From positions 164,110-228,109 of the forward strand of contig VKHL01000032.1 in assembly GCA_015146655.1 (NCBI GenBank): a DNA stretch of 64,000 bases, written 5' to 3'. This stretch comes from Ochromonas danica (lineage: Eukaryota > Sar > Chrysophyceae > Chromulinales > Chromulinaceae). Both the position numbers and the translations under genes were made by a program. How positions within the stretch are numbered: the first letter of the stretch is position 1; the number at the start of each line of letters is the position of its first letter. Of the stretch, positions 21,231 to 34,556 are shown one piece after another. The notes beneath the pieces were generated by a model, which worked only from the letters and a program-made list of their open reading frames with translations, was not told where the DNA came from and searched no databases.

Positions 21231-24200
21231 TCATTCGTCCTCTTCTTCACCATCTTCCCCTCCTCCTGGAACAAGAAAAGTTCCTGAAGAAGCAGATCCA
21301 GACAAACTGAAGTTGATTGGATGTCTCGCACTACCAACGCCAGAATAGGAAGCTTGTAGTTTCTCCAGATCTTTCATCTTACCTTTCAACTCTCGTAAAT
21401 ACTACAGTACAACATAGATAGGAAGCAGGTTAGTATCATCAACAAACAAGAAGATATTATCATAGAAGAAGCAATGGTTTACCTTGTTGTAACGCTTGAA
21501 AATTTCCTTTCCGTGTTGCCTTCGATCATGTTTGTCAGGCAGTCGACCATATTGCGTTTCGAAATCTTCATTGAAAGTCTTGACTTGTAGCTTGTATTGA
21601 CGATAAGTAGTTACCATTCCGTTGATCTCCTCCTTTAATGCATGAATCTGCCCTGCAATCGCAGCATTCTCTTCGTCATCTTTCTCCTGCTCACTACCAG
21701 ATTTACTGACAGATCTACGCATCTTCAAACTGCTTTTCTCTGTCATGGTCGGCTTTTCCTCTCCCTCTGCATCATTGTCAGCAATAGTCTTGCTTGGATC
21801 AACCAGAGATGGAGCAGGTTTGCTGCTACTTTCTTGGACATCATTAGCAGAAGGTTCGGAAGAAGAAGCTCTGTTCTGACTACGACGACGATGGTGACGT
21901 GAGTGATGCCGATGTCTGGACGATCGATCCGGAGACTCCTCGTTGCCTTCATCTCCTTCTTTCTCTTCTCTTTCCGCTTGACTTCTACTTCGAGAATGGT
22001 GGATTTGGGAACGATGACGTGTTGGAGAGTCAACCTTCTCTGCATCAACTGACACGGTAGAAGGTTTCTCGTCGGATTTCTTTCCTGTTTTCTCTTCCTC
22101 TTTATCTTCTTGTGTTTGGTCTTTCTTCACTTCTGTCTGTTCACTCTTTTCCTTGTTCATAGCAACTACAGGTGCGCTGTTCTCTCCATCTATTGAAGGA
22201 CCTGATTGGCTCCTACTTTTGTACAACTTCTCTAATGCTGAAGCTGCTTCCTCCGCCACTATTGCAGCATCCTTTGGACGAGAACTGCTCTCCATGTGCT
22301 GCGATGAAGATGTTCTCTTTGGTTGTCTCGTTTCTTCAGCTGCCTTGCGGTCATCATTCCTGCTCTGATCGACTGATTTCATCTTATCAGGAGATGAAGA
22401 GCTAACTCTAGTTGATGACTGCTCTCGTTGATCTTCACCTGAGCGAGGTGATGACGACCTTCGACTGCTCTTTGTTCGATCAGGCGAGGAGCGTTCGCCT
22501 TTCTTCTTCTCATCACGAAGAGATGTTGTAGAAGGCTTCGCCTCTTTCTCTTGCTCCTTAGTCGCCACTTCTCCACGAGACAGTGACTTTCTAGAAGATA
22601 CCTTCTGAGAATCTTCTGTGCTAGCACTTATCCCTTTGCGAGGTGATTGAGAAGAAGAGGAGGAAGAGGTTGAACGAGTCTTATTTGAGGTCGAAATCTC
22701 ATTTCTCAGTAGTTCCTGCTTTTGTTCGTTGGCGTCTTCCACAGAGGCAGATCCCTCTTTTGACAGCTTTGCAGCAGAATTAACAATGTCAACTGTATCT
22801 GCAACTGCTTTCAAACTCTTCCTTCTAACTTGACCAGAACCATTTTCAACATTGCCTGTTGACTCCTTCTCCTGATCGGAAGGAGAATAAGAGCCCAAGA
22901 TATAGCTCGCAGCAGGAACTAAGCCAGACTTTGACCCACTTCTCTCATTCGCACCCTTTGGCTTATTGTCCAACGAGTTAGATCTTGAGAAGTGTTTACG
23001 TGCATGATAAGGAGTAGATCCAGGAGGAGCAACCCAATCCAGATTATCTTCATCTTCCTCTTTCTCATCCTCTTTCTTTGTTTCCTCCTCTTTCTCAGTC
23101 TTCTTCTCGAAAGTTGGATTTTTTGCTGAACTAGGTGTGCTATTAGATGGACTGCCAAAGACTTTCACAGCAAAGGAGACTGCTTTCTCCACATCTTCAT
23201 CTGTAATGTTTTCATTGAAACTCTTCTTTCGTCCAGAGGGTTTATTCTTGTCAGAACTTTCAACAGCATTGGATTTCTCTTTTTCAGTACTACCTCTCCG
23301 ACCATTTTTGTTGTCTTGTTTTGGAGATTGACTAGCTGCTGTTGGGGAGGAAGAGACAGAGGCCTTATCTGAATTATCTGACTGCTCACTGGTGGTGCTG
23401 TCACTGCTCGTACTGCTATCAACACTATCATTACTACCACTTCGCTTGCGTGATCTTCTGGATGAACGATGTTCCTTCCTTTTCTCATTAGCAGGAATAT
23501 ATTGAACCACATTCCGGTCTAGACTAAAAGAGACACGTGCACCATTTGGTGTACCGCCACCTGAGTTTGTTGAGCTGGTTGAACGATGAATAGACTTCCG
23601 TAGAATCGACGTGGGAGAGGCCACGACAGAAGGAGAGGAATCATTGGCAAGTGGCGGAGGACTATCCTTCGGAGGAGGTGGAATTTCTGAGTATGTGTTG
23701 GAAATAGGTTTTATGCTCGCAGCATTTCCATCATTACTCATCTTGCTTGGAGTCCGGTTTGGAATAACTATTGGTGCAGGGATTAAAGCAGAGGGAGAGG
23801 AAGTTGTTGATTCCCCAGAGTTAGTCACGATGGAATGCATAGTAGCCGAAGCAGGGGCTGGGGTTGGAGCTGAAGCAACAGCTGGAGCAGGGACAGGGAC
23901 AGGGGCTGGAGGTGCACTGGCAGCAGTAGTGACAGCAATAGGAGAAAAGACAGGAACAGCAACTTTAGATTCAACATATGTTGTCTCGTCAATAAGAGGA
24001 ATTGGAGTTGCATCGGCAGTGCTAAGCACAGTTTGCTTCACCGGTTGATTAACACTACTATTGGACGCCATTTGCGTAACAATAAATTGCTTTAACTGAT
24101 CCATGATTGAATCATCCAACTTCACAGTCGGAACTGCCGAGGGTGATTGAGGGAAGAAATAAGGAGTAGAGACGGTTGGTTGCGGATTGGTCAAGAGAGG

Positions 24201-26119
24201 GGGTAACTGCATGGTAGCATGGGAACTATTGTTCATCACAGGATAAGCTGTCGCAGTTGTTGGTACATTTGATATTGTGGATGACAACAATGTATTCGGA
24301 GCAGTAGAAATTGTTGATGTGGAAGGGAAAAACCTACTATTAGGGGAGCCAGCAACAGATGTCAAAGAGTTGGGAGCCATTGAAGCAATGGGAGAAGAGA
24401 CAGAAGCCGCGTTCGGATAAGAAACATTAGCTTTGTTAGCTTCTGTCGAAGGTGGAAGAGCGGACGGTGACATTGCGGGCAACGTTGCGGATGTGGCTGA
24501 CGACACTAATTTCTCCATTTTGGCCAACCTTTCTTCTAAATCTGACTTTTCTGTGGCGAATTGAGCTAGCCGTACTTCAATCATTTGATTCATCTCTTCT
24601 TCTCCAATGATCGATTGGCGCAGAGGGGATAGTGATCGAGGACGTTTCGCACTACTCGTCATCAAGCTGCTATCTGCTGGTAAAGGAGAATTCCTCCCAT
24701 GAGCCACACTCATGTTCTCTGCAAATCCGTCTGAATCTCCATTTGCGAAGGAATTGTTGGAAGATGCAGAATTAATACGAGGACTAGTGTTGTTATTATA
24801 ATTGCTGCTCTTGTTATAACTTTGCCGCAAAGTACTGTCTCTATTTCTCGCTGGTTTTGCCTTGTAACCACCACCACCAGAAGACGACATTGGAGAAGAG
24901 TAAGCTTGTGAGTCCGAACCTTGATAACTACCTCGCACACTATTTAGTGCTCCATCCACCATGGAATTCAAGCTATTTATGGTGTTATTGATACCATAGG
25001 TGACATTAGCCAATTTAGGATTCGACATGCTTGATGTCTGGTTATGATTCCGATTCTGACTGGGCGGTTTTGTTTGTACTTGGTTGTCTTCGTTACTTAC
25101 TGTTTCCCAATCAACCACTCGTATTGGGAGAGAAGACGAACGATCAACAGTGTGTGGACTGTGAATCTCCGAGGAATGTTGCTTTGTTGGTGATCCATTT
25201 CTTGTCGAATCAGAACCATGAGCAGAGAGCGATAATAAACGCTTCGATCGTTCTTCATGTTCTTGTAGTAATTGTACACGTTGTTGTTCCAATTTTAAAT
25301 CACGTTCCAAATCACGTATCTTATCGTTGGCACTTTGTAAATTTCTTTCTTTTTCCAGTTTTTCCGTTAATAAGATATCGTTTTGTTTTTTGTTGTTTTG
25401 TAGATCTTGTTGTAACCTTTGTTGCTGACGTTGTAGATCCGAAATCAGTTCTTCTTTTTCAATGAGAGACATCTTCGTAGAGTTCAATTGTGTTTGTAGT
25501 TTGGGAACTTCTTCACTTTTCGTGGCAAGAACCTCTAACTCTTCAATTCGTCGTTCATAAGTTCGACTAATAGCCATGACTTTCGCTAATTGTTCTTCTC
25601 GTTCATCACGTCGTCGAACAAGATGTTCTGTCGTTTGTTGTACTTTTATCAGAGCATTTCTTGTCTCTTGTAAACCTTTCTTGGCATCTGTCAGCTTTTC
25701 GGTCAGTTCGCCATTTCTAGATTCAAGCTTTTGTCGTGCATTAATTTCTGTTTGAAGATTGAAAAGAAGCATTTTGTTTTCTTCCATCAACTCAACCATT
25801 TTCTGGTTTATTTCTTGAATGTTCAGACCAGTGATATCCCACCCTTCCTGCTATAGACAGAAAATAGGTGAGAGGGTGTGTGGAAGAGTCATACCTAGCA
25901 GTAACTTACTGGGAAGAACCTTGGTTGATTTTCTGTCCTGAAAGCAGCATCTGGGCTATTGAGTTCGCTTGGATCCCGTAGCGTGTAACTTCGATCATCC
26001 TCTGGATAATACAGAAGGAAATCAGATGGCACTCCACCTCGCATAGGTGACCCTACTGGATTCTCACGTAATCGAGAAGAGAGTGCCTTTGCACGAGGTG
26101 ATTGAAATGATGATCGCAT
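21231..26119 (-). CDS. Large coiled-coil, Ser-rich protein with PP1-docking-like motif and GRxP C-terminal module
   Basis: Exons 26119-25910, 25850-21483 and 21401-21231 (all phase 0) encode 1582 aa. The N terminus has SPRAKA. Residues about 85-300 are a coiled coil including AKKGLQET, KVQQT and DEREEQL, shared with the left-edge gene. The middle is Ser/Pro/Thr- and Ala-rich and disordered, with RVSFSLDRN near residue 840 matching the RVxF docking consensus for protein phosphatase 1. A long SR/RS- and KE-rich segment follows. Near 1470-1540 lies a helical module containing YGRLPDKHDRR and a following FKRYN, like the C-terminal motif of FAM13 proteins. The function is unknown; a cytoskeletal or signalling scaffold is inferred. 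It is divergently paired with the next gene. Confidence 0.82.
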
Positions 26120-26323
26120 ATAGCAGTTGTTTCGATTGTTTCGATTGTTTGTTTGGGACGTGATTTTGGTTTCGCATTGTTCCAGTGAGGCTTAACTATT
26201 CTTACAGTGCGCGGGAAGAGCGAAACGGTTATGTAACCTGCGCCATTGTTGTTGTTGTCTCATGTTGATTAGCAGGTCGTGGTGAGTAAGTTGATGATTT
26301 CTATGAACCTTTGAACAGATCGA
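26120..26323. promoter_or_regulatory. 204-bp divergent promoter
   Basis: Shared by two large coiled-coil genes. It holds TTGTTTCGA repeats at 26127-26154 and GCGCGGGAA at 26209-26217, which fits the E2F-type consensus. The short spacing suggests co-expression of the two proteins. Confidence 0.5.
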
Positions 26324-29300
26324 ATGTCATTATCTCCTATAGATATTAGTTCACCGGGTAGAGGAGGTGAAGGGAAAGAACAGATTATTCTCCCACCTCT
26401 CATGTCTGCATTAGACACCTATGTCTTAGATGCCTCATCTAACGTTAACACAGCAGCGACAAATATTGTCAAGGACACTTTGGGAATTAATAAGAAAGTC
26501 AAGAAAGCCAAAAAGGCATCGAATAATAAGATGAAAAATAAAGAAGTTATCCATCCTCTTCCCAAGACAACTCGTTTGGATCCTCCACAACGAAATTTGT
26601 TGTTTGCATCACCACCACCGAGTAAAGAACTGCCAGGTGAAGACAGAACTGCAAGACAGATAATCGAGGATGATGATAAGGATAACTTTTCTTTAGAAGA
26701 TAGAATAATCCCAACTTTCCCAACCCCACCGGTTGAGAGTTCGTCTGGAGAACTCCATCTCTTAGGATCGCGTACAACTCACAGCAGAGCGGGTCGTTTT
26801 TATCGCGATGCTCATGTCCTTCCTATTTCTCCTATTCCACCACGATCAGCTGAGGTAGTATAGATAGATCTGTCGCTTTTCTTCTTGTTATCGCGGCTAA
26901 CTGACTGTTCTTGTATGTTTGTTTGTGCTACAGCACTTAACCCACATAGCCAAGCGCCCAGCCTCAGCAGTTGACCCTCCTGTTTCCTTTAACACTGCTA
27001 TTAATGTCATTGCTAATTTGAAGTTGCAAAATATTACTGCCAGGCGACGACAAGAACAAACCAAGAAATTTCAGGTAAGTTGCTGTGTCTCCTCCGCCAA
27101 CTGGGAATGATCTGATCAACTCAAACAATTCGATTGTAAATTCCTCTTAAGATGTGGAGGGAGCTAAAGCATATTGAAGAGGCTAATCGTGAAGAAGTTA
27201 GAACTACGACCAAGATGCAAATCTATGAAGCTGTGGCTGCATGGAAATTGCGCTATTTTGTTGAGTATATCCGTTTGCAAGCGAGTCGTCAAGATCGAAC
27301 CGAAGCGACTCGTCAATTGCGAGACAAAGAAAGTCAACTCGTAACCCTACAAGAGACTTTTATGGATATCAGATCAGAAGTGGCCAATATTATTGTCAAT
27401 CACAAAGAACATCAAGAACTATTGGCCAAGTCAACTGTTGCCAATGATGCCTTGGATAATGAGTTGAAAGGACTTCGAGAAGAGCTCGATCTCATTAGAA
27501 AGAAGGTCCATGACCAAGAGCAAACTATTGCCAAACAAAGCTACAAAGCCATTGAAACGGAAAAGAGCTTCTCGGAAAACTCCACCCAGCTTGGGATAAT
27601 GAAGAAAGAATTGGAAATCACTCGCCTTACTTGCCAAGAACTCATAATGAGCAGTCTCTCAAAAGATAACAATCTAAATGCTGCCAATGAGAAGATTGAG
27701 CAACAGCTACAGGATTATCATGCTGTGAATGCTCAATATGAGCATTTGAAGGAGGATCATCAACGTCTGCTTGACAGATTCCGCTTTTTCGAGGAAGATG
27801 TATGGTATAATTTGTTACCACAATGGGAGAATCGAGTAGGCAGTGTAAATCAAGTCTCGTCAAAGACACTTAGTGAACTGTCTGAGGCAAGAGCTCTTCT
27901 TCGTGACAAGGAAGAAGAGCATAACAGACTGCAGGCGGAGATCGCCCAGCGGAAAGAGAGAGAGGAACGACTTGTTCATGAGCATGCAGTAATGTCGAAA
28001 CTGACTGTGGATCTATCGTTGCAACTAGAAAATTTGCGTAAGGAACATATTGAGGCTCAAGCAACTATTCGAAGTCAAGCGGAAGAGATTAGAGAGATGA
28101 GAGCAAAGCATGAAGAAGTGGAGCAAAGTTTACAAACATCGTTATTCAGTGCTAATAATGCCCTCTCCCAAGCTAATTGTAGTGTTCTGGAAGCTAAAAG
28201 GGAAGTGGAGGAAAGATCAATGTTTGCAGAGGATCTGCATGCTTACGCTTTCAATCTCTTAACACTTCACGAGGAACTGGAAGAAGACCATGTGAACCTC
28301 AAGACAGCTTTCTTAGATTTGCACAAACGAGTCTATACTTCGTCTCGAAAGAAACAGATAGCAAATTCTCGTGCTTCGTTAAGTAAGGATCGATCGTTAG
28401 ATTTACCAGAGAATGTTAAAAATGCTGTTTCCAATATTATTGAATCAACTACATTGGCAGAAGAGACTCCTTCTCTTGAAGCTATCCCAGTCAATGAGTC
28501 ACATGTTGCTGACAAGATTCCCGGCGACAATCCAATCAATAAACAAGATGATGTCTCCGCAGCATTGTCCCAACCTGAGCCTGTATCAGCTTCTGATATC
28601 GTAATACCTGTTCTTTCTGTCGGTCCTAATGCTACGTCAAATCCTCCCATCCCAACAGGCTCCTCGACAATTATGGAGGAGAAATTGCTCAAGCTTGTTC
28701 AAAAATTGGAGGAGAGAATGCAAATGATGGAGACATCTTGGCCAACAGTCGTGCCTTTTTCTCCCATCTCTTCCCCCTATCGCCCTCAAGGCAAAGAGCT
28801 CGGGTCGACCAGCATGACTGATTACAGTGTCCAAACAACAGGCTCGGTCACTCCTAGACCAGGTAGGACGAAGAAGAAGAAGAAGAGGGCAAGCAAGAAC
28901 AGCCGTTCTAACTCTGGTGAAGACTCTGCCTCCCCTGATGCTTCCAGATCTCGCGCAGCCTCTCCAGGTCCTTCAGTTATCTTGGGCAGTGCAATCGATG
29001 ACCTAACTTCCGCTTCGCAGTCTCTGACACTTGGCACTCCTGCCTTCCAACAAGGACTTCCCCACATACTCAATACCGAAGAGGAGAGTGAGAAGAAGCT
29101 ATTTATTGATGAGCAGTTGAAGCTTGAAAGCATCTTCCGCGATATGCAAATTGAATTGGTTCGTTTTCAAGATGAAATAAAAGAGGAGAGTGCTAATATT
29201 GATATCTTGCAAGAAGATCTTGAACGATATTCCAAAGCTAAGAATGACTACATTGACGATTTCGAGCGTGCATATAATCGAGCACCCACAGAAGCAGAAT

Positions 29301-31675
29301 TGGAAGATCTTATGGCTATCTATCAGCGCGATGTGGACGATATAAATAAAGATATCAATGTGCGAATGGATAATAACCGCATCAGAGAAGAGAATATGGC
29401 TTTACTCGCACAGCATCTTCAAGTGGCAAATGATGAGCTTGAGTATAATCACAACGCCTTCCTGGAGCGATACAATGAACCCATTCTGAAATATTATCCT
29501 GAAGATCTTACAGCCATGTTGGTCAAGTTGGAAAGTGATGACCAGCTTGGTGGTCAGAGTTCTGACACAGTTGAAGTCAAAGCAGTTGAGCCAGACCATA
29601 CCAAAGCAACAGTTGAAAAAGACAATATTACAACCGAAGTGGTTGAATCCGTTGTTTCTTTTTCAAATGATAAAGACTCCGGGAAAGAAGAAGCTGATAG
29701 CTCTTTACTGATTGAGACCAAAGATTTGAATGAAGTTCAGCAAAGAAAGCCTAGAAGTCGTGGTAAAAATCGATCTCGAGGAAGTCCTTCTAGATCTCCC
29801 TCAAGGGAAAATAAAGAAGATGTTGATAGCTCCACTCTAATTGAAACCAATGAGTCAAATGAACTTAACCAAAGCAAACCAAAAAGTCGTGGTAAGAATC
29901 GATCCCGTGGGAGTCCTTCTCCATCTCGTGATTCTGCCAGTCCATCTCCATCTCCCTCTAGAGAAAAGAAGAAACGTTCTGATTCGTCTGGGAAGAAAAG
30001 TCATCGTTCGAGACGAAGTGCTGATTATTCTTCAAGTGATGCAGCAAGTGAAGATATCACAAACAGTCGAGATGAAAAGGAAAAGCGTTCTAAAAGCAAA
30101 GATAAGTCTGCAACAAAGAAGAAGAAAAAGAAGAAAGCGGCTTCTTTCATGGTTTCAGATGATTCAGCATCTGAAGGTCTTTCTGATTTGGGTGAAGCAT
30201 TGGCGGTCAGCGCTGCTCGTGCTTCTTCTGCTCCAACAGAGCATGTCGTCCATGTGAATAGCGAAGATATGTCTTCGATTCCCTTTATGGCCGCGCCAAG
30301 TATTGATTTTAACGAACCATTGCAGACTATTGAAGAAAACATGTCTTTCAAACCAGTATTAGCCACATATTCAGACTTCGACGGAGTTTTCCCTGTATCT
30401 GAAGATCATATGTACCGCAACATCGATCCTGAGAAAGTCAATGAAGACATTAAATCCATGTTGGGGTTGTTTAATAGTGGGAGCAAGATGGGATCACTTA
30501 GTACAGATGGAGATAACGCCAACAATATTGCCAACGATAACGCCAACGCCAACGCCAATGTTCTCGCTCCATCCGAACATAATGAAGACGAAAGTCCCCT
30601 TATTACTGTGCCAGTAAACAAAGATGACATTGCCAAAAAAGTTAATTCAGATGTTGTGCATGCTCCGACCATAAATGAAAGAATGACTCATGAGAGTGGC
30701 ACGGATGATGATAAACAACACAACGATGATGTCGTTGATCAACAACAGCACGCAACTGCAGCCGTGTCCGCTGAAAGAGATGAAGTTGATCACCAACAGG
30801 GTGTTCTTAATAAGGCAAGAGTAAGGCAAGCAGCTATTCGCAAAAGTTCTCAGGGAGCTGTTGATGAAGTATTCGTAGCAGCTTTGGCTGCAGCACATTC
30901 TAAAGTGACAGAGGCTATATTATCCTCCGATCAAGTTTCTAATACCGATACTCAAGAAGAAGAAGAGGGATTAGTTAATCTTCCTCAAAACCAGGCTGCG
31001 AAGGAAAGTGTTGTTGCTGTTGAGAGCGAGGTCGAAGCAGCTTCCTCGAGTCATATTTCTCCAGACCAGACAGTCTTGGCCTCTTCAAGGCATTTAGAAG
31101 AAAGAACTGAGAATGTTTCAGCTCCTCTCGTTCTTGAAGAATTCAGGGACTCTAATGCTTATACTACTGCTACCATGAGCAGCACTTCTGCCGCAGGTGT
31201 GCTGTCAAATGCTGAAGCTGCCGAAATGAAGGAACAATCGCGCGCAGTTCCAAGTTCAACGACTGAGAGCCCAATGTTTGATATGCGTGAATTCTTTCCT
31301 ATTGAGAGAAGAGGGAGAAGTGGGTTGGGACTTAACGAAGACCGTGTCCAGTCTGCCTCTGGTGACGCAGGCAGCAGGCCTTCAAGCTCTTCTCGACCAA
31401 AGTCTCGATCGAGCAATAGTCGCGAAGGCAAACGCAGTCTATTGACAGCCGCAGAGATCAATTCAAAGGAGACGATCGAAGAGCTACGTGCTGAGTTTGC
31501 CAAGCTGACCAAGGACCTCAAAAAGTTCAAACAAGATTACATTGCTGAGCATGGTCGCCCACCAGCTGTTGATGACTTCGAAAATTTGGATAATGCGATG
31601 AAAATTAAGATAGCGAGAAAAAACCAGATCAAGAAGCTGTTGGGTGAAGCAGATGGGAAGGGAAACAAAAAATGA
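26324..31675 (+). CDS. Large coiled-coil protein with two GRxP/FAM13-like helical modules
   Basis: Exons 26324-26854, 26934-27074 and 27152-31675 (phase 0) give 1731 aa. The N terminus is a disordered basic/Pro-rich region. It is followed by a helical segment (MWRELKHIEE, YEAVAAWKLRYF) and a coiled coil to about residue 640. Two related helical modules occur: one at about 900-980 (YIDDFERAYNRAPTEAELE) and one at the extreme C terminus (FKQDYIAEHGRPPAVDDFE). Between them are Ser/Arg/Lys-rich segments including two similar KSRGKNRSRGSPS units, and low-complexity Asn/Ala runs. There is no catalytic motif. The shared module and divergent promoter link it to the preceding gene; partnership is inference. 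Confidence 0.83.
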
Positions 31676-32154
31676 TTAATGACCTGCTCATGTTCAATCA
31701 TTTTCATTTTTATAAATCATTAAAATAGTGGTGCTGGGATTGTGATTGTTTGATTAGCTGTTGTGGGACAAGTTTGATGATGTAATTCTATTTGTTAATA
31801 CTTTTACCTTTAATTCGCTATTCCACTAATTTGATCTTCTTAGAGTCTAAATAAACTCATCGTCTTCCCATCCATCAAACCCCTTTGGGTACATTTCGAT
31901 TTGACTGGATATTTCTCATTTCAGAAGTTAATGAAGAAAAGTCAGATGGAAGGAAATGTCCAACTGCACGTCTTTATGTACAGAGAGCTTGAGGCTTACA
32001 CTAATAAAGCATCCAATATGTTTTACTCTTAACTCGCTACAGTACTGGAGACTGGAATTATAGAGTCTATCTATTTCTAGAGTGTAAAGTAGGATTGTAG
32101 TCGCCAATCTTTAAGCATTTATATTCATTGGCTACCCAGTGTTTAGCAACGGCA
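31676..32154. other. Intergenic region
   Basis: 3' flank of the coiled-coil gene and 5' flank of the tRNA. It is AT-rich and no feature could be supported. Confidence 0.5.
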
Positions 32155-32240
32155 GTGGCTGAATGGCCGAGCGGTCCAAGGCGTTCGACTCAAGTTCGAA
32201 TCTCTACGGAGGCGTGGGTTCGAACCCCACTTCAGTCACA
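32155..32240 (+). tRNA. trnL-CAA: tRNA-Leu(CAA), intronless
   Basis: The seven-base acceptor strands GTGGCTG and CAGTCAC pair with one G-T wobble. The D arm starts at TGGCCGAGCGG. The anticodon stem TTCGA/TCGAA encloses loop CTCAAGT with anticodon CAA at 32191-32193. A long class II variable arm (CTC..GAG) and T arm GTGGG-TTCGAAC-CCCAC follow. The discriminator is A. A T5 run just downstream serves as Pol III terminator. No intron interrupts the anticodon loop, although tRNA-Leu(CAA) often has one in other eukaryotes. Confidence 0.95.
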
Positions 32241-32242
32241 AG

Positions 32243-32247
32243 TTTTT
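32243..32247 (+). terminator. Pol III T-run terminator of tRNA-Leu
   Basis: Five consecutive T residues three bases after the tRNA 3' end. Confidence 0.8.
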
Positions 32248-32485
32248 GTTTGTCAATCTGCACAAGATCTTCTTTTATCAAGTTATATCATATTACTTAG
32301 GTAATTTTTCCAAGTCAGTTTTTCGCAGGTAATCTATCATGCTTTGTTTATCTTTTTACAACCCCATCATTGTATTTTACGATGTCTATCAGCTGTGGTA
32401 TTGTTCGTATTTGTTTGGAGATTTAGCTTCTGGCCCTTTTGCCAACCAACACGATTCAAATCAAATCAAAACTAATCTGATTGCC

Positions 32486-34389
32486 ATGGAGAGGAAAATT
32501 GATCTTGCTAAGTATCGAGATTACATCCCAACAACTCCTTCACTGTGTAGGTGTCCTATTTCTTCGTTCACACTTCTTCTTTTGCTCATCTCTCCTTCAC
32601 TTTGTCAACCAGCACTAGAAGTGAGAGAGTTCGCACAACAGCAGCTGGACATTATATATGAGCAAAACCTCGTCAAAGATCGCGCCAAGCTCATGAATTT
32701 CTTGGACAAGATCACCTATGAGTAAGTATGTATCTTTTTCCCCAGCTCGCATCCTCTCATGCCTACGATAGTATCACAGGCTGGTCCAAAATCAAGCCAA
32801 AAGAACGGAAAACTATTGTCCCAAGACAGTCAGATGATGTTCCCAATGTAATCCCGCCCGAACTTAGTCTGCCTTCAGCTTTGTCGTTGGAGAAATTGAA
32901 GAAAATGCGGGCAGCTTTAATGCCTGATCACAGGAGATCGAACGACTTCATTATGGGTCAAGACCATCCCTCTCCTTCCAGAAGAGCACCAAGCCAGTCC
33001 CCTGATATATTAGAGTATCGACGCCCTCAGCGGGTCAAAACAGGAGATCACAACGTCCGCTGGCAGGATCTCCCCGTTTCAACGACTGATTATGATGATG
33101 AAGAACTCAGACCTTTTGTAGGGCACAATCGTGAGCCACTCCATGCTAGTCATCCCGCGAAGCATTCTGGGCGCATCGAGCATAATCTGCCCCGAGTAGC
33201 CGATAGGAACGAAGAGGAGATACATAATCTTGCCATTGAGAGCGAGAGCGATGAAGATGAGGACGAAGACAGCTCTGATGAAGATGAAGCTGATGTGAGG
33301 CCAGAGACTCGCAGTGAAACTCCACCAAGCGGTTCTGTTCTTTCTAACGCAGATTCGCCACATTCTTCTTCACTTCCTCGAAACCAAGTTTCGAATTTAT
33401 TGTCACGCCCAACAAAAGCTGCCATGACTACCCCTGTTGAATTGCCCTCTTCAAATGAACCATTGAGAAAAATTACTCCAGCGTCAGGTAGCATTCCCAC
33501 GGTTCAGTTTCATTCCCTTGCTCCAGTAGCTTCAGGCTCTGTTGCTGAAGCCGAGGCTGAGATAAAGAGTAATTTTGACCAGGGAGAGCAGACTGTTGCT
33601 CCTTTTGCTGGTGGACACAACACTCCCTTGCCTGAGGGAAGGCTTATGTCTCCAGCTTCCTCAGTGCCAATTGATCAGCCTCGTTTGTCATCTCCTCTTC
33701 CTCCAGTACCTATAGTGTATTCTGTGGATTCTTCAGCTCTTCCTTCGTTATCATCTTCTGTGAATTCTGCTGTGAAGCTTGCTACCCTGAATGAGACCCA
33801 TGAAGATGATGTCAGTAGATCTATTGATTCAAAACACTCTTCACCTGACCATTCGGCCGCTATTCATGGCGAGCCAGTGCTGCCTACATTGGAGGAAGCT
33901 ATGCGACAGCATGAAGAAGCTCGTCGTGCCATGCAACGTGCTTTGGAAATGCACGCTCGTCTTCAATCGCCATATCCTGCTGTGATGCCTGCTCGACCTG
34001 CTGAGAATTTCCATGAGGTTGATCTCTCTGGAAGCTGGAATAGTCAGGATGGCCACCGCATGAACTGGAAGGGTTTTGATTCTTCAATGATGCCACAAAT
34101 TCATATCCACAATCACCTTAATTCTTCCTTTGACCAACAGGATACATCCAAAAATATGAAGACAAGAGAACGCTCAGAGGGATTGAATTATAATATTTGG
34201 GATGGTAATGAAGGAGGGGAAGAGGGCAACAGAAGCTATTATAAAGAAATATATTCTTCCTTGGGTCGGGCCGAGTCGACGAACCTTTCTTCGGATAAGC
34301 TAAAGCCTATTTCTGTTCGAAATGGATCTGATGGATTGCATGAATCGGTGGATCTTTCGGGTCTATCCCTCACTGTAAGTGATCAGTGA
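32486..34389 (+). CDS. Acidic, disordered protein of unknown function
   Basis: Exons 32486-32546, 32613-32721 and 32772-34389 fit in phase and give 595 aa. The conserved-looking part is the first 120 residues: a helical segment (REFAQQQLDIIYEQN, KLMNFLDKI), then DITGWSKIKPKE and LSLEKLKKMRAALMP. The rest is disordered, with a Glu/Asp-rich stretch (SESDEDEDEDSSDEDEAD), Pro/Ser-rich regions and a late helix EEAMRQHEEARRAMQRA. I do not recognise a family. The third exon could instead start after the acceptor at 32744, but that breaks the frame from exon 2, so the later TAG acceptor was chosen. Confidence 0.72.
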
Positions 34390-34556
34390 CGTTTCTTTTT
34401 GATAATAAAAAGCTTAATGTTCGGGTTTCATAGAGAATAAGAGAGCTGACTGGGAGTATAAATTGAACAAGGAAGGTACTGCGCTCACAAGTTGGAGAAA
34501 GACTTTGTTGCTTTAATTGCTCATTCAACAATTATAGAAATGTAAGTCATACAAGT

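Noticed and set aside
23611-24048. Gly/Ala-rich 145-codon plus-strand frame
   Set aside because: Antisense of a Pro/Ala/Ser-rich part of the giant coiled-coil gene, whose frame continues for over 4 kb.
32155-32240. tRNA-Ser assignment from the long variable arm
   Set aside because: The seven-base anticodon loop CTCAAGT gives anticodon CAA, so it is tRNA-Leu, which also has a long variable arm.
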